Program-made: the position numbers and the translations under genes | Assembly: GCF_000622385.1 (NCBI RefSeq) | Contig: NZ_JASD01000008.1 | Coordinates: forward strand, 1,674,001 to 1,738,000 | Direction of reading: 5' to 3' | DNA from: Sulfitobacter noctilucicola | GTDB taxonomy: Bacteria; Pseudomonadota; Alphaproteobacteria; Rhodobacterales; Rhodobacteraceae | Length of the DNA stretch: 64,000 nucleotides | Shown: positions 37,062 through 46,907 of the stretch, piece by piece | How the letters are laid out: the number at the start of each line of letters is the position of its first letter | Position numbering within the stretch: position 1 is the stretch's first letter | Notes under the pieces: model-generated | What the model was told of the DNA's origin: nothing | What the model saw: only the letters and a program-made list of their open reading frames with translations | The model's database searches: none

Positions 37062-37375
37062 GGCATGTGAAACATCGGTGTGAGCGCCACGGCAACGGGC
37101 TCGTTGCTCGTCGCTGTTTCCATGATGTCAGCCATATGCGCCCACCATTTTTGCATAACCGGATGGCTTGGCAAATCGTCCATCCGATGATCCGGGCTGC
37201 GCGACAGCACGCCGATCAGATGGCCTGTCTCTTCATCCAGATGGATGGAGTAGTCACTGATACCGGCCTTGTGCAGCAGGTTCTCCAACTCGGGCCAGAT
37301 CGCATCGTGACGGCGGCGGTATTCATCCGCCATACCGGCATTCAGCGTCATCCGGAAAACATAGCGTTCGGTCAT
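37058..37375 (-). CDS. rhaU: L-rhamnose mutarotase
   Basis: This 105-residue ferredoxin-like alpha/beta-barrel enzyme interconverts the alpha and beta anomers of L-rhamnose. The family segment [12 protein letters not shown] near residue 22 carries the catalytic His. The ATG at 37375 overlaps the upstream permease stop (ATGA), and its own stop overlaps rhaK. Confidence 0.9.
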   Translation of the reverse strand: MTERYVFRMTLNAGMADEYRRRHDAIWPELENLLHKAGISDYSIHLDEETGHLIGVLSRSPDHRMDDLPSHPVMQKWWAHMADIMETATSNEPVAVALTPMFHMP

Positions 37376-38373
37376 GCTTTGGGCCTTTGTGCGACCATGG
37401 TCCACAGGCGGGGCAGGGCGATCACTCCGATCAGCAGCAGGCCGATGAAAATCGACATGACCAGTCCCGGAACGTTCAAAAGCCCCAAACCGAAAGTCAC
37501 AAGACCCATCACAAAGGCCGCAATCACAACGCCTGGAATAGTACCTGATCCGCCCAGAATATTAACGCCGCCCAGCACGACCATCGTGACCACCTCAAGC
37601 TCCATTCCCGAGGCAATGCTGGGCCGCGTGGACCCCAACCGCGAGGTCAGGCAAATCGCCGCGATGCCAGACATCAGACCCGTCAGAAGAAACAGAATGA
37701 ATTTCACGCGCTGGACGCGAATGCCGCTGAACAAGGCACCTGTGGGATTGTTGCCAATGGCATATACCGCGCGACCAAAGTTGGTTTTGTGCAGCAGCAC
37801 CCCATAGATCACTGCGATGATCACAAAGAGCAGCATTTCAACCGTAAAGACCCAGTAGATATAGCCCTGACCGAACCACGCAAAGCTGGAGGGGTAGCCA
37901 CTGAACGAGCCATCTCCGAGTATGATATAGCTGATCCCGCGAAACAGGCTCATGGTGCCGATCGTGACGACGATGGAGGGCAGGCCAAGAACGGTTACAA
38001 AGAAGCCGTTAAAGGCACCGCAAAGCAGCCCGACGGTTATCCCGATGATCACAAGCTCTGGCGTGCCTGCGCCGTGCTGCATGGCCAATCCCATGGCGGT
38101 GCTGGCCAAAGCAATGATCGAGGCGACAGAAAGGTCGATCTCGCCCGCGATGATCAGCAATGCCATCGCAAAGGCGATCATCGCTTTTTCGGTGAAGTTA
38201 AAGGTCGCGTCGCTGAGGTTCCACGCGTTCAGGAAATAGGGCGAGGCAAAGCTGTTCACGACGAAGATCGCGATGGCCACGGCCAGAAGCAAGGCTTCCC
38301 AGCTTTTGAAGATGCGCGCGGCGCGGCTGTTCAAGCGGTCTGGAATATGACGGGTTGTGGGGGTGTCCATCAT
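37372..38373 (-). CDS. rhaQ: rhamnose ABC transporter permease
   Basis: This is a 333-residue sugar ABC permease of the RbsC/CUT2 family, with eight to ten membrane segments and the typical block [14 protein letters not shown] near residue 75. The ATG at 38373 overlaps the stop of the upstream permease; the frame is open further upstream but in another gene's coding region. Together with rhaP it forms the rhamnose channel. Confidence 0.9.
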   Translation of the reverse strand: MMDTPTTRHIPDRLNSRAARIFKSWEALLLAVAIAIFVVNSFASPYFLNAWNLSDATFNFTEKAMIAFAMALLIIAGEIDLSVASIIALASTAMGLAMQHGAGTPELVIIGITVGLLCGAFNGFFVTVLGLPSIVVTIGTMSLFRGISYIILGDGSFSGYPSSFAWFGQGYIYWVFTVEMLLFVIIAVIYGVLLHKTNFGRAVYAIGNNPTGALFSGIRVQRVKFILFLLTGLMSGIAAICLTSRLGSTRPSIASGMELEVVTMVVLGGVNILGGSGTIPGVVIAAFVMGLVTFGLGLLNVPGLVMSIFIGLLLIGVIALPRLWTMVAQRPKA

Positions 38374-39350
38374 TGGGTTGCCTCCGCAGATTTGAGAATG
38401 ACGCGGCCTTTGTTGCGGCCCGAACGGGCGTTGAAGGCGACAGCGATCAGGATGGCAGAGCCGGAGATGGCAAGCTGCCAGAAGGGGGAAATATCCACGA
38501 CCGGCAGGGCATTCTTTACAATGCCAAGGAAGATCGCACCAAGCACAGCACCCCCAACGGTGCCGATGCCACCAGCAATCGAGATGCCGCCAATGACGCA
38601 GGCCGCCACGACCTCCAGCTCGAAACCGCCCGCGATATCCACATAGGCCACTGCATACCGCGCGACCCACAGATACCCCGTCAGGCCAGCGAGGGCACCC
38701 GATGCCACAAAGGCCCAGAACTGGGTCTTCCCAACGTCAATGCCAGTATAGACCGCCGCATGGGGATTGCCGCCCACAGCAAAGATGGATCGCCCGGACT
38801 GAGTGCGCGCCATCATGATGCCAAAGACAATCACCGTCAGGATCGCAACCCACGACAGAACTGGCAGCCCCAATAAAACAGTACGCGGAAAGCCTGTGAA
38901 AGCGGGGCTCATCTCGTGGCTGTTTACCCATTTGCCGTCAGAGATCAGAAAAATGATGCCGCGGAAGATGGTCATTGTGCCAAGGGTCACGACGATCGGC
39001 GGTATCGACAGCTTCCACACAAGCAAGCCATTGATCGCCCCCATGAACGCCCCCATCAGTACTGCAATGGTTAGGATTACAGGGATGGGCAGACCCGGCA
39101 GGGCGACGTTGATCATCGCCACGGCCATACCCGTCAGGGCAAGGTTCGCAGCAACAGACAGATCGATGCAGCGCGTCAGGATTACTACCATCTGCCCCAG
39201 CGCCAGAATGATAAGCGGGGCGGTGTCGTTAAAGACATTGGCCAAATTGGACGGTGCAATAAATCCAGGGAACCGCGATGCAACCAGCAAGGTCAGGGTC
39301 AGGATCGCGGCGCCAAGAATGGCTTCACGAAGGGGAATGTAACGCTTCAT
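38370..39350 (-). CDS. rhaP: rhamnose ABC transporter permease
   Basis: This is a 326-residue CUT2-type permease related to rhaQ, with the family block TRCIDLSVAANLAL near residue 60 and GGISIAGGIGTVGGA near the C-terminus. Its start overlaps the rhaT stop and its stop overlaps the rhaQ start, so all three are translationally linked. Confidence 0.9.
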   Translation of the reverse strand: MKRYIPLREAILGAAILTLTLLVASRFPGFIAPSNLANVFNDTAPLIILALGQMVVILTRCIDLSVAANLALTGMAVAMINVALPGLPIPVILTIAVLMGAFMGAINGLLVWKLSIPPIVVTLGTMTIFRGIIFLISDGKWVNSHEMSPAFTGFPRTVLLGLPVLSWVAILTVIVFGIMMARTQSGRSIFAVGGNPHAAVYTGIDVGKTQFWAFVASGALAGLTGYLWVARYAVAYVDIAGGFELEVVAACVIGGISIAGGIGTVGGAVLGAIFLGIVKNALPVVDISPFWQLAISGSAILIAVAFNARSGRNKGRVILKSAEATQ

Positions 39351-40891
39351 GATGCGGCACCTTCGGTTGATTGGGTGATCCCCGCCGCATAACGTACCAG
39401 TGTCTCCGGGCTTAGCTCACCGCGCGACAACTCCGCAGCGATCAGCCCGTCCCGCATCACAATGACACGGTCCGACATGCCGATGATTTCAGGGATTTCC
39501 GAGCTGACCATGATCACGGACAGACCCTGTGCGGCAAGCTCGGCCATAAATTCATGCACAGCGGCTTTCGACCCGATATCGATCCCTTTTGTCGGCTCGT
39601 CCAGAATGATCACCTTTGGCTGGGTCGCCAGCCATTTGGCAATCACGACCTTTTGCTGGTTGCCCCCCGACAGGTTGCCGATGTCCTGATCAAGTGACGC
39701 CGCACGCAGGTCCAGCCGCTCGGCATATTCGCGCGCCAGCTTGAACTCCTCGGCCAATCGAAGGAAACCCCTCTTTGAGGTACGCGAAAGCGAAGGGAGG
39801 GTGATGTTCTGGAAGATCGGCAATCCAATCACCGCGCCTTGTTTGCCCCGATCTTCGGGGACGTAAACGATACCATTTTCGACAGCTTGGGCAGGCGATC
39901 TTATAATCTTGATTACGCCGTCCATTTGGCAGACTCCTTTGGAGGGCTTGGTGATGCCAAACAGCGCTTGCATGAATTCGGACCGACCCGCGCCAACAAG
40001 CCCGTAAATGCCAAGGATTTCGCCGCGTTTCAGTGAAAAGCCGATATCGGAAAATTCGGTAGGATGATCGTATCCGACCACCTTCAACACTTCTTCACCA
40101 ACGTCATGTTTTCTGTCGGGGAAAATCTGCTCGACCGAGCGCCCGACCATCATCTTTACAAGATCGTTTTCCGAAATGTCGGCGATCAGTCCATCTCCCA
40201 CAAAACCGCCATCGCGAAATACGGTATAACGGTCGGCGATGCGGAAAATCTCGTCAAACTTGTGGCTGATAAATAAGATCGCCTTGCCCTGGGCCTTGAG
40301 GGTGTCGACCAGCTCGTAAAGCTCTTCGATTTCTTTATGCGACAGTGCTGCGGTGGGTTCGTCCATAATCACCACCCGCGCATCAACAGACAGCGCGCGG
40401 GCAATCGCGACAAGGTGCTTATTGGCAATGCCAAGGTCGTCCAGTTGGGTGTGGCTGCTGAACGGTGCTCCGATCTCGGTCAGCAAATCGGCTGCATCGC
40501 GGTGCATCTGCGCGGTGTCGATCAGCCCGAAACGGGTGCGCGGCGCATGACCGATATAGATGTTCTCTGCGACGGACAGCTCGTCGAACAATACGGTTTC
40601 TTGATGGATTGCGGTGATCCCTGCCGTTGCTGCATCATTGGGAGAGGCAAAGGTAACGGGGTTGCCGTCAATGCGGATTGTGCCACCATCCGTTCGGTAA
40701 ATGCCCGTCAGAATTTTAACAGTAGTCGATTTCCCTGCGCCGTTTTCCCCTACCAGCGCGGTCACCTGGCCCGGATAGAGGTCCAGCTTGACCTGATCGA
40801 GCGCTTTCACACCCGGAAAGGACTTCGTGATCATGTCCATTGAAACAACGGGCGTCACGTCTTGAGTAATTGGCGCAGGTTGCGTCATCAT
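39347..40891 (-). CDS. rhaT: rhamnose ABC transporter ATPase (double domain)
   Basis: This 514-residue sugar-type ATPase has two nucleotide-binding domains. The first has GENGAGKST near residue 50 and an atypical signature, consistent with the RbsA/MglA family. The second has LSGGNQQKV near residue 410 and VIILDEPTKGID. Such double ATPases power CUT2 importers. The name rhaT follows the Rhizobium leguminosarum scheme and is not the E. coli RhaT symporter. Confidence 0.9.
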   Translation of the reverse strand: MMTQPAPITQDVTPVVSMDMITKSFPGVKALDQVKLDLYPGQVTALVGENGAGKSTTVKILTGIYRTDGGTIRIDGNPVTFASPNDAATAGITAIHQETVLFDELSVAENIYIGHAPRTRFGLIDTAQMHRDAADLLTEIGAPFSSHTQLDDLGIANKHLVAIARALSVDARVVIMDEPTAALSHKEIEELYELVDTLKAQGKAILFISHKFDEIFRIADRYTVFRDGGFVGDGLIADISENDLVKMMVGRSVEQIFPDRKHDVGEEVLKVVGYDHPTEFSDIGFSLKRGEILGIYGLVGAGRSEFMQALFGITKPSKGVCQMDGVIKIIRSPAQAVENGIVYVPEDRGKQGAVIGLPIFQNITLPSLSRTSKRGFLRLAEEFKLAREYAERLDLRAASLDQDIGNLSGGNQQKVVIAKWLATQPKVIILDEPTKGIDIGSKAAVHEFMAELAAQGLSVIMVSSEIPEIIGMSDRVIVMRDGLIAAELSRGELSPETLVRYAAGITQSTEGAAS

Positions 40892-40924
40892 TCACTACCT
40901 TATTGGGGGGATTGGTGCAGGGGT

Positions 40925-40962
40925 GGCTGGCCCCGCGCAAGGTGATTGCACGGGAGCCAGCC
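40925..40962 (-). terminator. hairpin between rhaS and rhaT
   Basis: Arms GGCTGGC and GCCAGCC enclose a second stem (CCCG / CGGG), just after the rhaS stop on the minus strand. No T-run follows and rhaT begins 34 bases later. It is probably a stabiliser or attenuator that keeps binding-protein message high. Confidence 0.6.
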
Positions 40963-40971
40963 GAGAGCGGT

Positions 40972-41967
40972 TTAGAAGATCGACTTGAAGTCGTCGATGT
41001 TGCTTGCGTCGTAGACAAACGGATCTGCCATCGCGCCTTCGTTGTTATCGTCCAGCGTCAATGCGCCCATGCGTCCCATGGGGATTTCTGCACCGGGGGC
41101 TGCTTTCACACCATTCTGGCTCAGCTCATAGGCCAGCATGGTGGCTGAATACCCCAGATCAATCGGGTTCCAGATGGCAAAGGATTTCGACGCGCCGGAT
41201 TCGATTGCGCCGGCCATTTCCGACGGCAAGCCAAGGCCGGTCACATTCACCTGACCGACTTTGCCAGCATCAACAACCGCCTGGGCCGCAGCCACGATCC
41301 CGACAGACGTCGGTGCGATGATCGCGTCAAGATCCGGATAGGTCTGCATAAGACCGGTCGCTTCGCGATAGGATTTGTCTGCAAGGTCATCACCATAGAC
41401 GGTCGCAACAACCTCAATGCCGGCATATTCACCCATGACTTTGTTCATCTCTTCCATCCAGATGTTCTGGTTGGTCGAGGTTGTCGTTGCTGACAACAAG
41501 GCCACTTCGCCGCCATCGGGCAGGTGGTCTGCGGCCAGTTTGATGATCATATTACCGATCAGCGGGTTGGACGACGGGTTCAGGTGGAGCTGACGGCCTT
41601 CTGGCGCAACGCCCGAGTCCCAGCTGATGACGGTGATGCCACGTTGCATGGCGCGCTTTAACGCGGGAACCAGCGCGTCTGTATCATTGGACGAGATAGC
41701 AATCGCATCAACCTGTTGTGCGATCAGCGCGTTGATCACTTCGATCTGACCTTCGGCTGTGGTGTCCGTCGGGCCGGTATAGATGATCTCGACATTGCCA
41801 AGCTCTTTTGCCGCTTCTTGGGCACCCTCGTTAGCGGCCTCGAAAAAGCCGATGCCAAGCGCTTTAACGACAAGTGCGATGCGCACATCGTCTGCAGCGA
41901 ACGCAGGCGTGCCCAGCATTGCACCTGCCAGCGCAACGGATGTTGCTAATCTTTTGAATACACTCAT
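40972..41967 (-). CDS. rhaS: rhamnose periplasmic binding protein
   Basis: This 331-residue periplasmic sugar-binding protein is of the RbsB/Peripla_BP_4 family. A Sec signal peptide (MSVFKRLATSVALAG with a likely cut after AFA) leads into a two-lobed fold (KALGIGFFEAANEGAQEAAK, then ISSNDTDALVPALKRAM). Ribosome site GGGAGGAAACC precedes the ATG. It lies 34 bases after rhaR. Its position identifies rhamnose as the ligand; the sequence alone would say only a sugar. Confidence 0.9.
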   Translation of the reverse strand: MSVFKRLATSVALAGAMLGTPAFAADDVRIALVVKALGIGFFEAANEGAQEAAKELGNVEIIYTGPTDTTAEGQIEVINALIAQQVDAIAISSNDTDALVPALKRAMQRGITVISWDSGVAPEGRQLHLNPSSNPLIGNMIIKLAADHLPDGGEVALLSATTTSTNQNIWMEEMNKVMGEYAGIEVVATVYGDDLADKSYREATGLMQTYPDLDAIIAPTSVGIVAAAQAVVDAGKVGQVNVTGLGLPSEMAGAIESGASKSFAIWNPIDLGYSATMLAYELSQNGVKAAPGAEIPMGRMGALTLDDNNEGAMADPFVYDASNIDDFKSIF

Positions 41968-42001
41968 GGTTTCCTCCCTGGAATGGTTGTATTTGGGGTG
42001 G

Positions 42002-42805
42002 CTATGACGCCACTCCTTCTCTCTGTGCAGCGCCTTTTGGCACTACGGTCAGTGATATATCAGCCGCCTCAAGCATGGCCGCTGTGCGGTCTTCTAAGCC
42101 TTCGTCAGTGATGATTGTGTCGATACGCTCAAGCGGGCAAAGCACGAGGCTTGAGCGATTTTTGAATTTGGAACTGTCGACCAAAACGATCAGCTCTTCG
42201 GCTTGTCCGATCAGCTTGTGTTCCGCCTGTATCAGCAGCGGGTCTTGCTCCATCAGGCCAAGCGGGCCGATGCCTTGTGCGCCCATAAACATCCGTTTCG
42301 CATAGAAATTGCGGGTCACGTCGTTCTCGAATGGGGACAGGATGATGTTTTGCTCGCGGTAGATAATGCCGCCGGACAGCATCACGGTGTTTGTCGTGTT
42401 CTTGAGCAAATGCTCGGCAATCGGGAAGGAGTTGGTAAATACCTGCATGCGCCGCGAGGCCAGCGGGTGCACCATCTGGAATGTCGTTGTCCCGCCGTTG
42501 ATAATGATCGGCTCTCCGTCATCGCACATTTCAACCGCCGCTGCGGCAATGGCTTGTTTCTCGGCGATGTTAAGCGTTTCGTTGACCGAAAAGGGACGTC
42601 CTGCCAGCCCTACAAAAGGCTTAGTGGTGAGCGCTTCTGCGCCGCCACGTACACGGCGCAGCCGCTTTTGCTCGTCCATCGTGTTGATGTCACGACGTAT
42701 CGTCGCCTCGGACGCGCCGGTAAGGGCGCATAGGTCGGTCACTGTCACAAGTGAGCGGTCCTGTACGGCGGAGAGGATAACGCGGTGGCGGTCTTTCTCG
42801 TGCAT
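42002..42805 (-). CDS. rhaR: DeoR-family rhamnose operon regulator
   Basis: This is a 267-residue DeoR-type repressor. The N-terminal helix-turn-helix (TVTDLCALTGASEATIRRDI, near 22-41) is followed by the family sugar-phosphate sensor domain, with NGGTTTFQMV near 105. The ATG at 42805 follows AAAGGACC; a start at 42856 is not needed. It is the first gene of rhaRSTPQUK and is divergent from rhaDI. The intergenic half-site array is its likely operator. A phosphorylated rhamnose intermediate is the probable inducer; this is inference. Confidence 0.9.
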   Translation of the reverse strand: MHEKDRHRVILSAVQDRSLVTVTDLCALTGASEATIRRDINTMDEQKRLRRVRGGAEALTTKPFVGLAGRPFSVNETLNIAEKQAIAAAAVEMCDDGEPIIINGGTTTFQMVHPLASRRMQVFTNSFPIAEHLLKNTTNTVMLSGGIIYREQNIILSPFENDVTRNFYAKRMFMGAQGIGPLGLMEQDPLLIQAEHKLIGQAEELIVLVDSSKFKNRSSLVLCPLERIDTIITDEGLEDRTAAMLEAADISLTVVPKGAAQREGVAS

Positions 42806-42852
42806 GGGTGGTCCTTTCGTTCGGTCAAAGTGGGATGAGTCGCGGCAATCTG

Positions 42853-42921
42853 TCAATCACTAAATTGCACAATCAATCATGCTGCGGCGCAGAATGATTG
42901 ATTCTGACTGAAAATGATTGA
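42853..42921. promoter_or_regulatory. four-half-site operator array for RhaR
   Basis: The heptamer TGATTGA occurs as its reverse complement at 42853-42859 and 42873-42879 and in direct orientation at 42895-42901 and 42915-42921. Successive start spacings are 20, 22 and 20 bases, about two helical turns each. The inner pair extends to a perfect 10-bp inverted repeat (AATCAATCAT / ATGATTGATT). It sits between divergent rhaR and rhaD, as expected for a tetrameric DeoR repressor site. Confidence 0.87.
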
Positions 42922-42990
42922 CTTGATTTTTAACTCCCGTCAGCTTGGCGCTAACAAATTGCTTTTAACTTGCCCCCGATGGAGACACAG

Positions 42991-45093
42991 ATGACATCTT
43001 CCGAAACACCGCAGGTCCTTGAAAATAAATGGGATAATGCTTTGGCCGACACTATGAGCGAGCCGGAGAAGCTGCTGTATCGTTCAAATCTGTTGGGGTC
43101 CGACAAGCGAATCACAAATTATGGCGGCGGCAACACGTCTGCCAAGGTGATGCAAAAAGATCCGTTGACAGGCGACATGGTCGAAGTGCTTTGGGTCAAA
43201 GGGTCGGGCGGGGATGTAGGCTCCATCAAGATGGATGGGTTTTCCACGCTCTATATGGACAAGCTGAACGCCTTGCGCGGCATTTATCGCGGGGTGAAGT
43301 TTGAGGACGAGATGGTCGGCTATCTGCCCCATTGCACGTTTAACCTGAACCCACGTGCGGCCTCGATTGATACGCCGCTGCATGCCTATGTGCCGTGCAA
43401 ACATGTCGATCACATGCACCCCGATGCTATTATTGCGATTGCAGCGGCCAAAGACAGCAAGGCGCTCACGCAACAGATATTTGGAGAAAGTATCGGTTGG
43501 TTGCCATGGAAAAAGCCTGGGTATGAATTGGGGCTGTGGCTGTCTGACTTTTGCGAAAAGAATCCTGATGCAAAGGGCGTTGTGCTGGAGAGCCACGGCT
43601 TGTTTACATGGGCGGATGACGCCAAGGAGTGCTACGAGCTGACCCTTGAAATTATTCAAAAAGCAATGGACTGGTTCGCCGCTCAGACCGCAGGCAAAGA
43701 TGCCTTTGGCGGCGCTGTTCATCAAAGGCTGCCGGCGCAGGCGCGCCGCGCTACAGCGGCACGATTGATGCCTGCCATTCGCGGCTTTGTCTCTGGCCAG
43801 CAGCATATGGTCGGGCATTTCACCGACAGCGATGCGGTGCTGGAATTTGTGAACGCCAAGGATATGGAGCGTTTGGCTGCACTCGGCACATCGTGCCCCG
43901 ATCATTTCCTGCGCACAAAAATCTGCCCTTTGGTCGTGGATTTTGACCCCGCTAAGCCGGATGTCGATGCGACCATTGCAGGCCTGTCCGACGCGATTGC
44001 CGAATATCGCGTGGGCTATCAGGCCTATTATGACCGCTGCAAAAGGGACGATAGTCCGGCGATCCGCGACCCGAACGCAGTTGTGTACCTGATCCCCGGC
44101 GTGGGCATGATCACATTTGCCAAGGACAAAGCCACCGCGCGCATCTCGGGCGAGTTCTACGTGAACGCAATCAACGTGATGCGCGGGGCCGATGCCGTGT
44201 CCGAGTATCAGGGTCTGGCCGAACAAGAGGCTTTCGATATCGAATACTGGCTTTTGGAAGAGGCCAAGCTACAACGCATGCCCGCGCCCAAATCAATGGC
44301 GGGCCGAGTGGCGCTGGTCACGGGCGGGGCAGGCGGCATTGGTGCTGCCACTGCAGAACGCTACTTGCGAGAAGGGGCTTGTGTTATGCTGGCCGACATT
44401 GATGATGCTGCGCTGACAGAAACCCTCGAGGGGCTTAGCGCCAAATATTCCGCCGATGTTGTGCGCAGTGTGAACATGAATGTGACGGATGAAGCCGCAG
44501 TCGCCGAAGCCTATAGCGCCATTGCGGCGGAATTCGGCGGCATCGACATTCTTGTCAGTAACGCAGGCATCGCAAGTTCCGCCACGATCGAAGAGACCAG
44601 CCTTGATTTGTGGAACAAGAACATGTCGATCCTTTCGACCGGCTATTTTCTGGTGAGCCGCGAGGCCTTCAAGCTGTTCAAGCTGCAGGAGATGGGCGGC
44701 GCGGTTGTTTTTGTTGCGTCCAAAAATGGCTTGGCCGCATCACCCAATGCATCGGCCTATTGCACCGCCAAGGCGTCTGAAATCCACCTTGCCCGCTGCT
44801 TGGCCCTTGAAGGGGCACCCATGGGGGTGCGGGTGAATGTTGTGAATCCTGATGCGGTGCTGAAGGGCAGCAAGATCTGGCAGGGTGAATGGCTCGACCA
44901 GCGCGCGGGCACCTATGGTACAGACAAGGATGGGCTGGAAGAAATGTACCGCGAACGCTCTATGCTGAAACGCTCTGTGCTGCCCGAGGATATCGCCGAG
45001 GCGGCCTATTTCTTGGCCTCTGACCTCTCTGCGAAATCGACGGGCAATATTATTAACGTCGATGCTGGCAACAAGGAGGCGTTCACGCGCTAA
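42991..45093 (+). CDS. rhaD: rhamnulose-1-phosphate aldolase / lactaldehyde dehydrogenase fusion
   Basis: This is a 700-residue bifunctional protein. The N-terminal class II aldolase domain has metal-site segment CKHVDHMHPDAI near residue 140. It is fused to a C-terminal SDR with GGAGGIG near 442 and YCTAK near 588. The first half splits rhamnulose-1-phosphate into DHAP and L-lactaldehyde, and the second half probably oxidises the lactaldehyde. The ATG at 42991 has GGAG at the right distance; earlier TTG and ATG starts in frame are weaker. It is divergent from rhaR and followed by rhaI. Confidence 0.9.
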   Translation: MTSSETPQVLENKWDNALADTMSEPEKLLYRSNLLGSDKRITNYGGGNTSAKVMQKDPLTGDMVEVLWVKGSGGDVGSIKMDGFSTLYMDKLNALRGIYRGVKFEDEMVGYLPHCTFNLNPRAASIDTPLHAYVPCKHVDHMHPDAIIAIAAAKDSKALTQQIFGESIGWLPWKKPGYELGLWLSDFCEKNPDAKGVVLESHGLFTWADDAKECYELTLEIIQKAMDWFAAQTAGKDAFGGAVHQRLPAQARRATAARLMPAIRGFVSGQQHMVGHFTDSDAVLEFVNAKDMERLAALGTSCPDHFLRTKICPLVVDFDPAKPDVDATIAGLSDAIAEYRVGYQAYYDRCKRDDSPAIRDPNAVVYLIPGVGMITFAKDKATARISGEFYVNAINVMRGADAVSEYQGLAEQEAFDIEYWLLEEAKLQRMPAPKSMAGRVALVTGGAGGIGAATAERYLREGACVMLADIDDAALTETLEGLSAKYSADVVRSVNMNVTDEAAVAEAYSAIAAEFGGIDILVSNAGIASSATIEETSLDLWNKNMSILSTGYFLVSREAFKLFKLQEMGGAVVFVASKNGLAASPNASAYCTAKASEIHLARCLALEGAPMGVRVNVVNPDAVLKGSKIWQGEWLDQRAGTYGTDKDGLEEMYRERSMLKRSVLPEDIAEAAYFLASDLSAKSTGNIINVDAGNKEAFTR

Positions 45094-45115
45094 GCGTGAA
45101 CGGGGAGGATCAATC

Positions 45116-46354
45116 ATGAGCTATGACAGCGCGAAAGCCGCCTTTGCCGATTGGGGCGTGGACGCCGAAGCAGCCCTTGCGAAGCTGGCAGAGATTCCGA
45201 TCTCTATGCATTGCTGGCAAGGCGATGACGTTGTGGGGTTTGAGAAGAAATCCGGTAGTTCTGGAGGCGGTATTCAGGCCACAGGCAATCACCCCGGTCG
45301 CGCCCGTACACCAGATGAGCTGCGTGCGGATCTGGAGTTTTCATATAGCATGATACCGGGCAACCACCGTCTGAATTTACATGCCTGCTATCTAGACACA
45401 GACCAGAACCCTGACCGCGACGAGATCGAATTCAACCATTTCGCACCGTGGGTGGACTGGGCTAAAGACCAGGGGTTGGGCCTCGATTTCAATCCGACAT
45501 TCTTTGCCCATGCCAAGGCCGATGATAACCTCACGCTGAGCCATCCTGACGCAGGCATTCGTGATTTCTGGATCGAGCACGGCAAACGCTCCCGCGATAT
45601 CGCGGCGCAAATGGGTAGAGTGCTTGGATCGCCTGTTGTCAACAACGTCTGGGTGCCCGACGGGTATAAAGACACGCCCGTAGACCGCTTTGCGCCACGC
45701 AAGAGGCTGGAGCTGTCGCTTAATGCGATGATGGGCATGCCCCATGACAAAGCGCAGATGCTGGACGCTGTGGAAAGCAAACTGTTCGGCATCGGGGTAG
45801 AGGCATGCACGGTCGGCAGCCACGAATTCTATATGGGGTATGCGATCCGGAACCATACGCTCTTGTGTCTTGATATGGGGCACTTTCACCCCACGGAAAA
45901 CGTCGCAGACAAGCTGACATCGGTCGCTCTTTCGGTGGATGAAATTCTGTTGCATGTAAGCCGCCCGATGCGTTGGGACAGTGACCATGTGATCCTTCTC
46001 GACGACAAGATTATGCAAATGGCGCAGGAGCTTGTGAGCGCAGACCTGTTGGACCGGACACATATCGGTCTCGACTTTTTTGACGCAACGATCAGCCGTA
46101 CGGCCGCTTGGGTTATTGGCACGCGCAACATGCAAAAGGCGCTACTGCGGGCGCTACTGGCACCGTGGGAGCAACTCAAATCAGCTGAAAATCAGCTCAA
46201 TTTCACCACCCGTCTCGTGGTGACGGAAGAGATCAAGGATCTCCCCTATGGCGTTGTTTGGGAGGAGTTCTGCAACCGGAAGAGCGTAGCAACGGGTAAG
46301 ACCCTCGCGGACGAACTTGTCCGATATCAAGCAAGCGTTGAGGCGCGCAGTTAG
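45116..46354 (+). CDS. rhaI: L-rhamnose isomerase (RhaI type)
   Basis: This 412-residue xylose-isomerase-like TIM barrel converts L-rhamnose to L-rhamnulose with divalent metal. Conserved segments are ISMHCWQGDDV near residue 26, the acidic metal-site region around LCLDMGHFHPTEN near 260, and HVSRPMRWDSDHV near 300. The ATG at 45116 follows GGGGAGG, 22 bases after rhaD. It completes the rhamnose pathway. It is the rhizobial RhaI class rather than a short E. coli-like paralogue. Confidence 0.9.
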   Translation: MSYDSAKAAFADWGVDAEAALAKLAEIPISMHCWQGDDVVGFEKKSGSSGGGIQATGNHPGRARTPDELRADLEFSYSMIPGNHRLNLHACYLDTDQNPDRDEIEFNHFAPWVDWAKDQGLGLDFNPTFFAHAKADDNLTLSHPDAGIRDFWIEHGKRSRDIAAQMGRVLGSPVVNNVWVPDGYKDTPVDRFAPRKRLELSLNAMMGMPHDKAQMLDAVESKLFGIGVEACTVGSHEFYMGYAIRNHTLLCLDMGHFHPTENVADKLTSVALSVDEILLHVSRPMRWDSDHVILLDDKIMQMAQELVSADLLDRTHIGLDFFDATISRTAAWVIGTRNMQKALLRALLAPWEQLKSAENQLNFTTRLVVTEEIKDLPYGVVWEEFCNRKSVATGKTLADELVRYQASVEARS

Positions 46355-46685
46355 CGATCAGTGTAGGAAATACTGACTGATCAAGCGTGCAGGTTACAGC
46401 CGCTGTGGCGGTATATACTTGCAGTCATCGACCAAAGTTGGAACGCTGCGCCCTTCACCAATGGCGGTGACCTGCCCCCCATTGGTCCCTCGTTTATAAT
46501 GAGAGTATGCGGGTTTACGGATTTCGGCTGTCTGAGATTGCCGTAGTTCGAATAGCGGCTATGGGCCGTCCGTGTCGAGCAACATAAGGGAGGAAACCTG
46601 ATGGGGTGGATGGCTCCTGCTCCAATCGGCGTCGCAATGCGCCATACTGCAGATGTCCATATCTGCTTATAGGACGAGCCACCCA
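46355..46685. other. left flank of IS110 remnant, mixed IS debris
   Basis: No gene is supported in these 331 bases. Around 46465-46510 there is a segment (TGACCTGCCCCCCATTGG) that I recall as an IS3-type terminal sequence. The stretch next to 46685 is the usual upstream non-coding part of an IS110 element. Confidence 0.5.
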
Positions 46686-46833
46686 ATGCAAGTTATCACA
46701 ACCGGCCTTGATCTGGACAAGAACGTTTTTCAGGTTCATGGCATTACAGAAGACGAAGAGGTTGTCTTCAACCGACCTTTGAGACTGGCGCAGATGTTGC
46801 CTTTCTTCTCCAACATCGAACCTTGCCTGATTG
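46686..46833 (+). pseudogene. IS110-family transposase N-terminal remnant
   Basis: The first about 49 residues of an IS110 transposase are present (MQVITTGLDLDKNVFQVHG, then FFSNIEPCLI). The first catalytic Asp of the DEDD set is in LDLDKNV. The frame is broken where the IS3 element begins at 46834, and no continuation was found beyond 48324, so the rest was lost. Confidence 0.85.
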
Positions 46834-46907
46834 TGTCCGTCGTCAGAGTTTTTGGGTCCAGAGGCCGCGTAATCTAGGCGGGAGTCTGGCTCATCAATTT
46901 GGTTGCA

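Noticed and set aside
43084..44226. Long antisense open frame (380 codons) opposite rhaD
   Set aside because: It lies entirely opposite a well-conserved bifunctional gene, has no ribosome site and contains no recognisable family features. Long antisense frames are common in GC-rich coding DNA.
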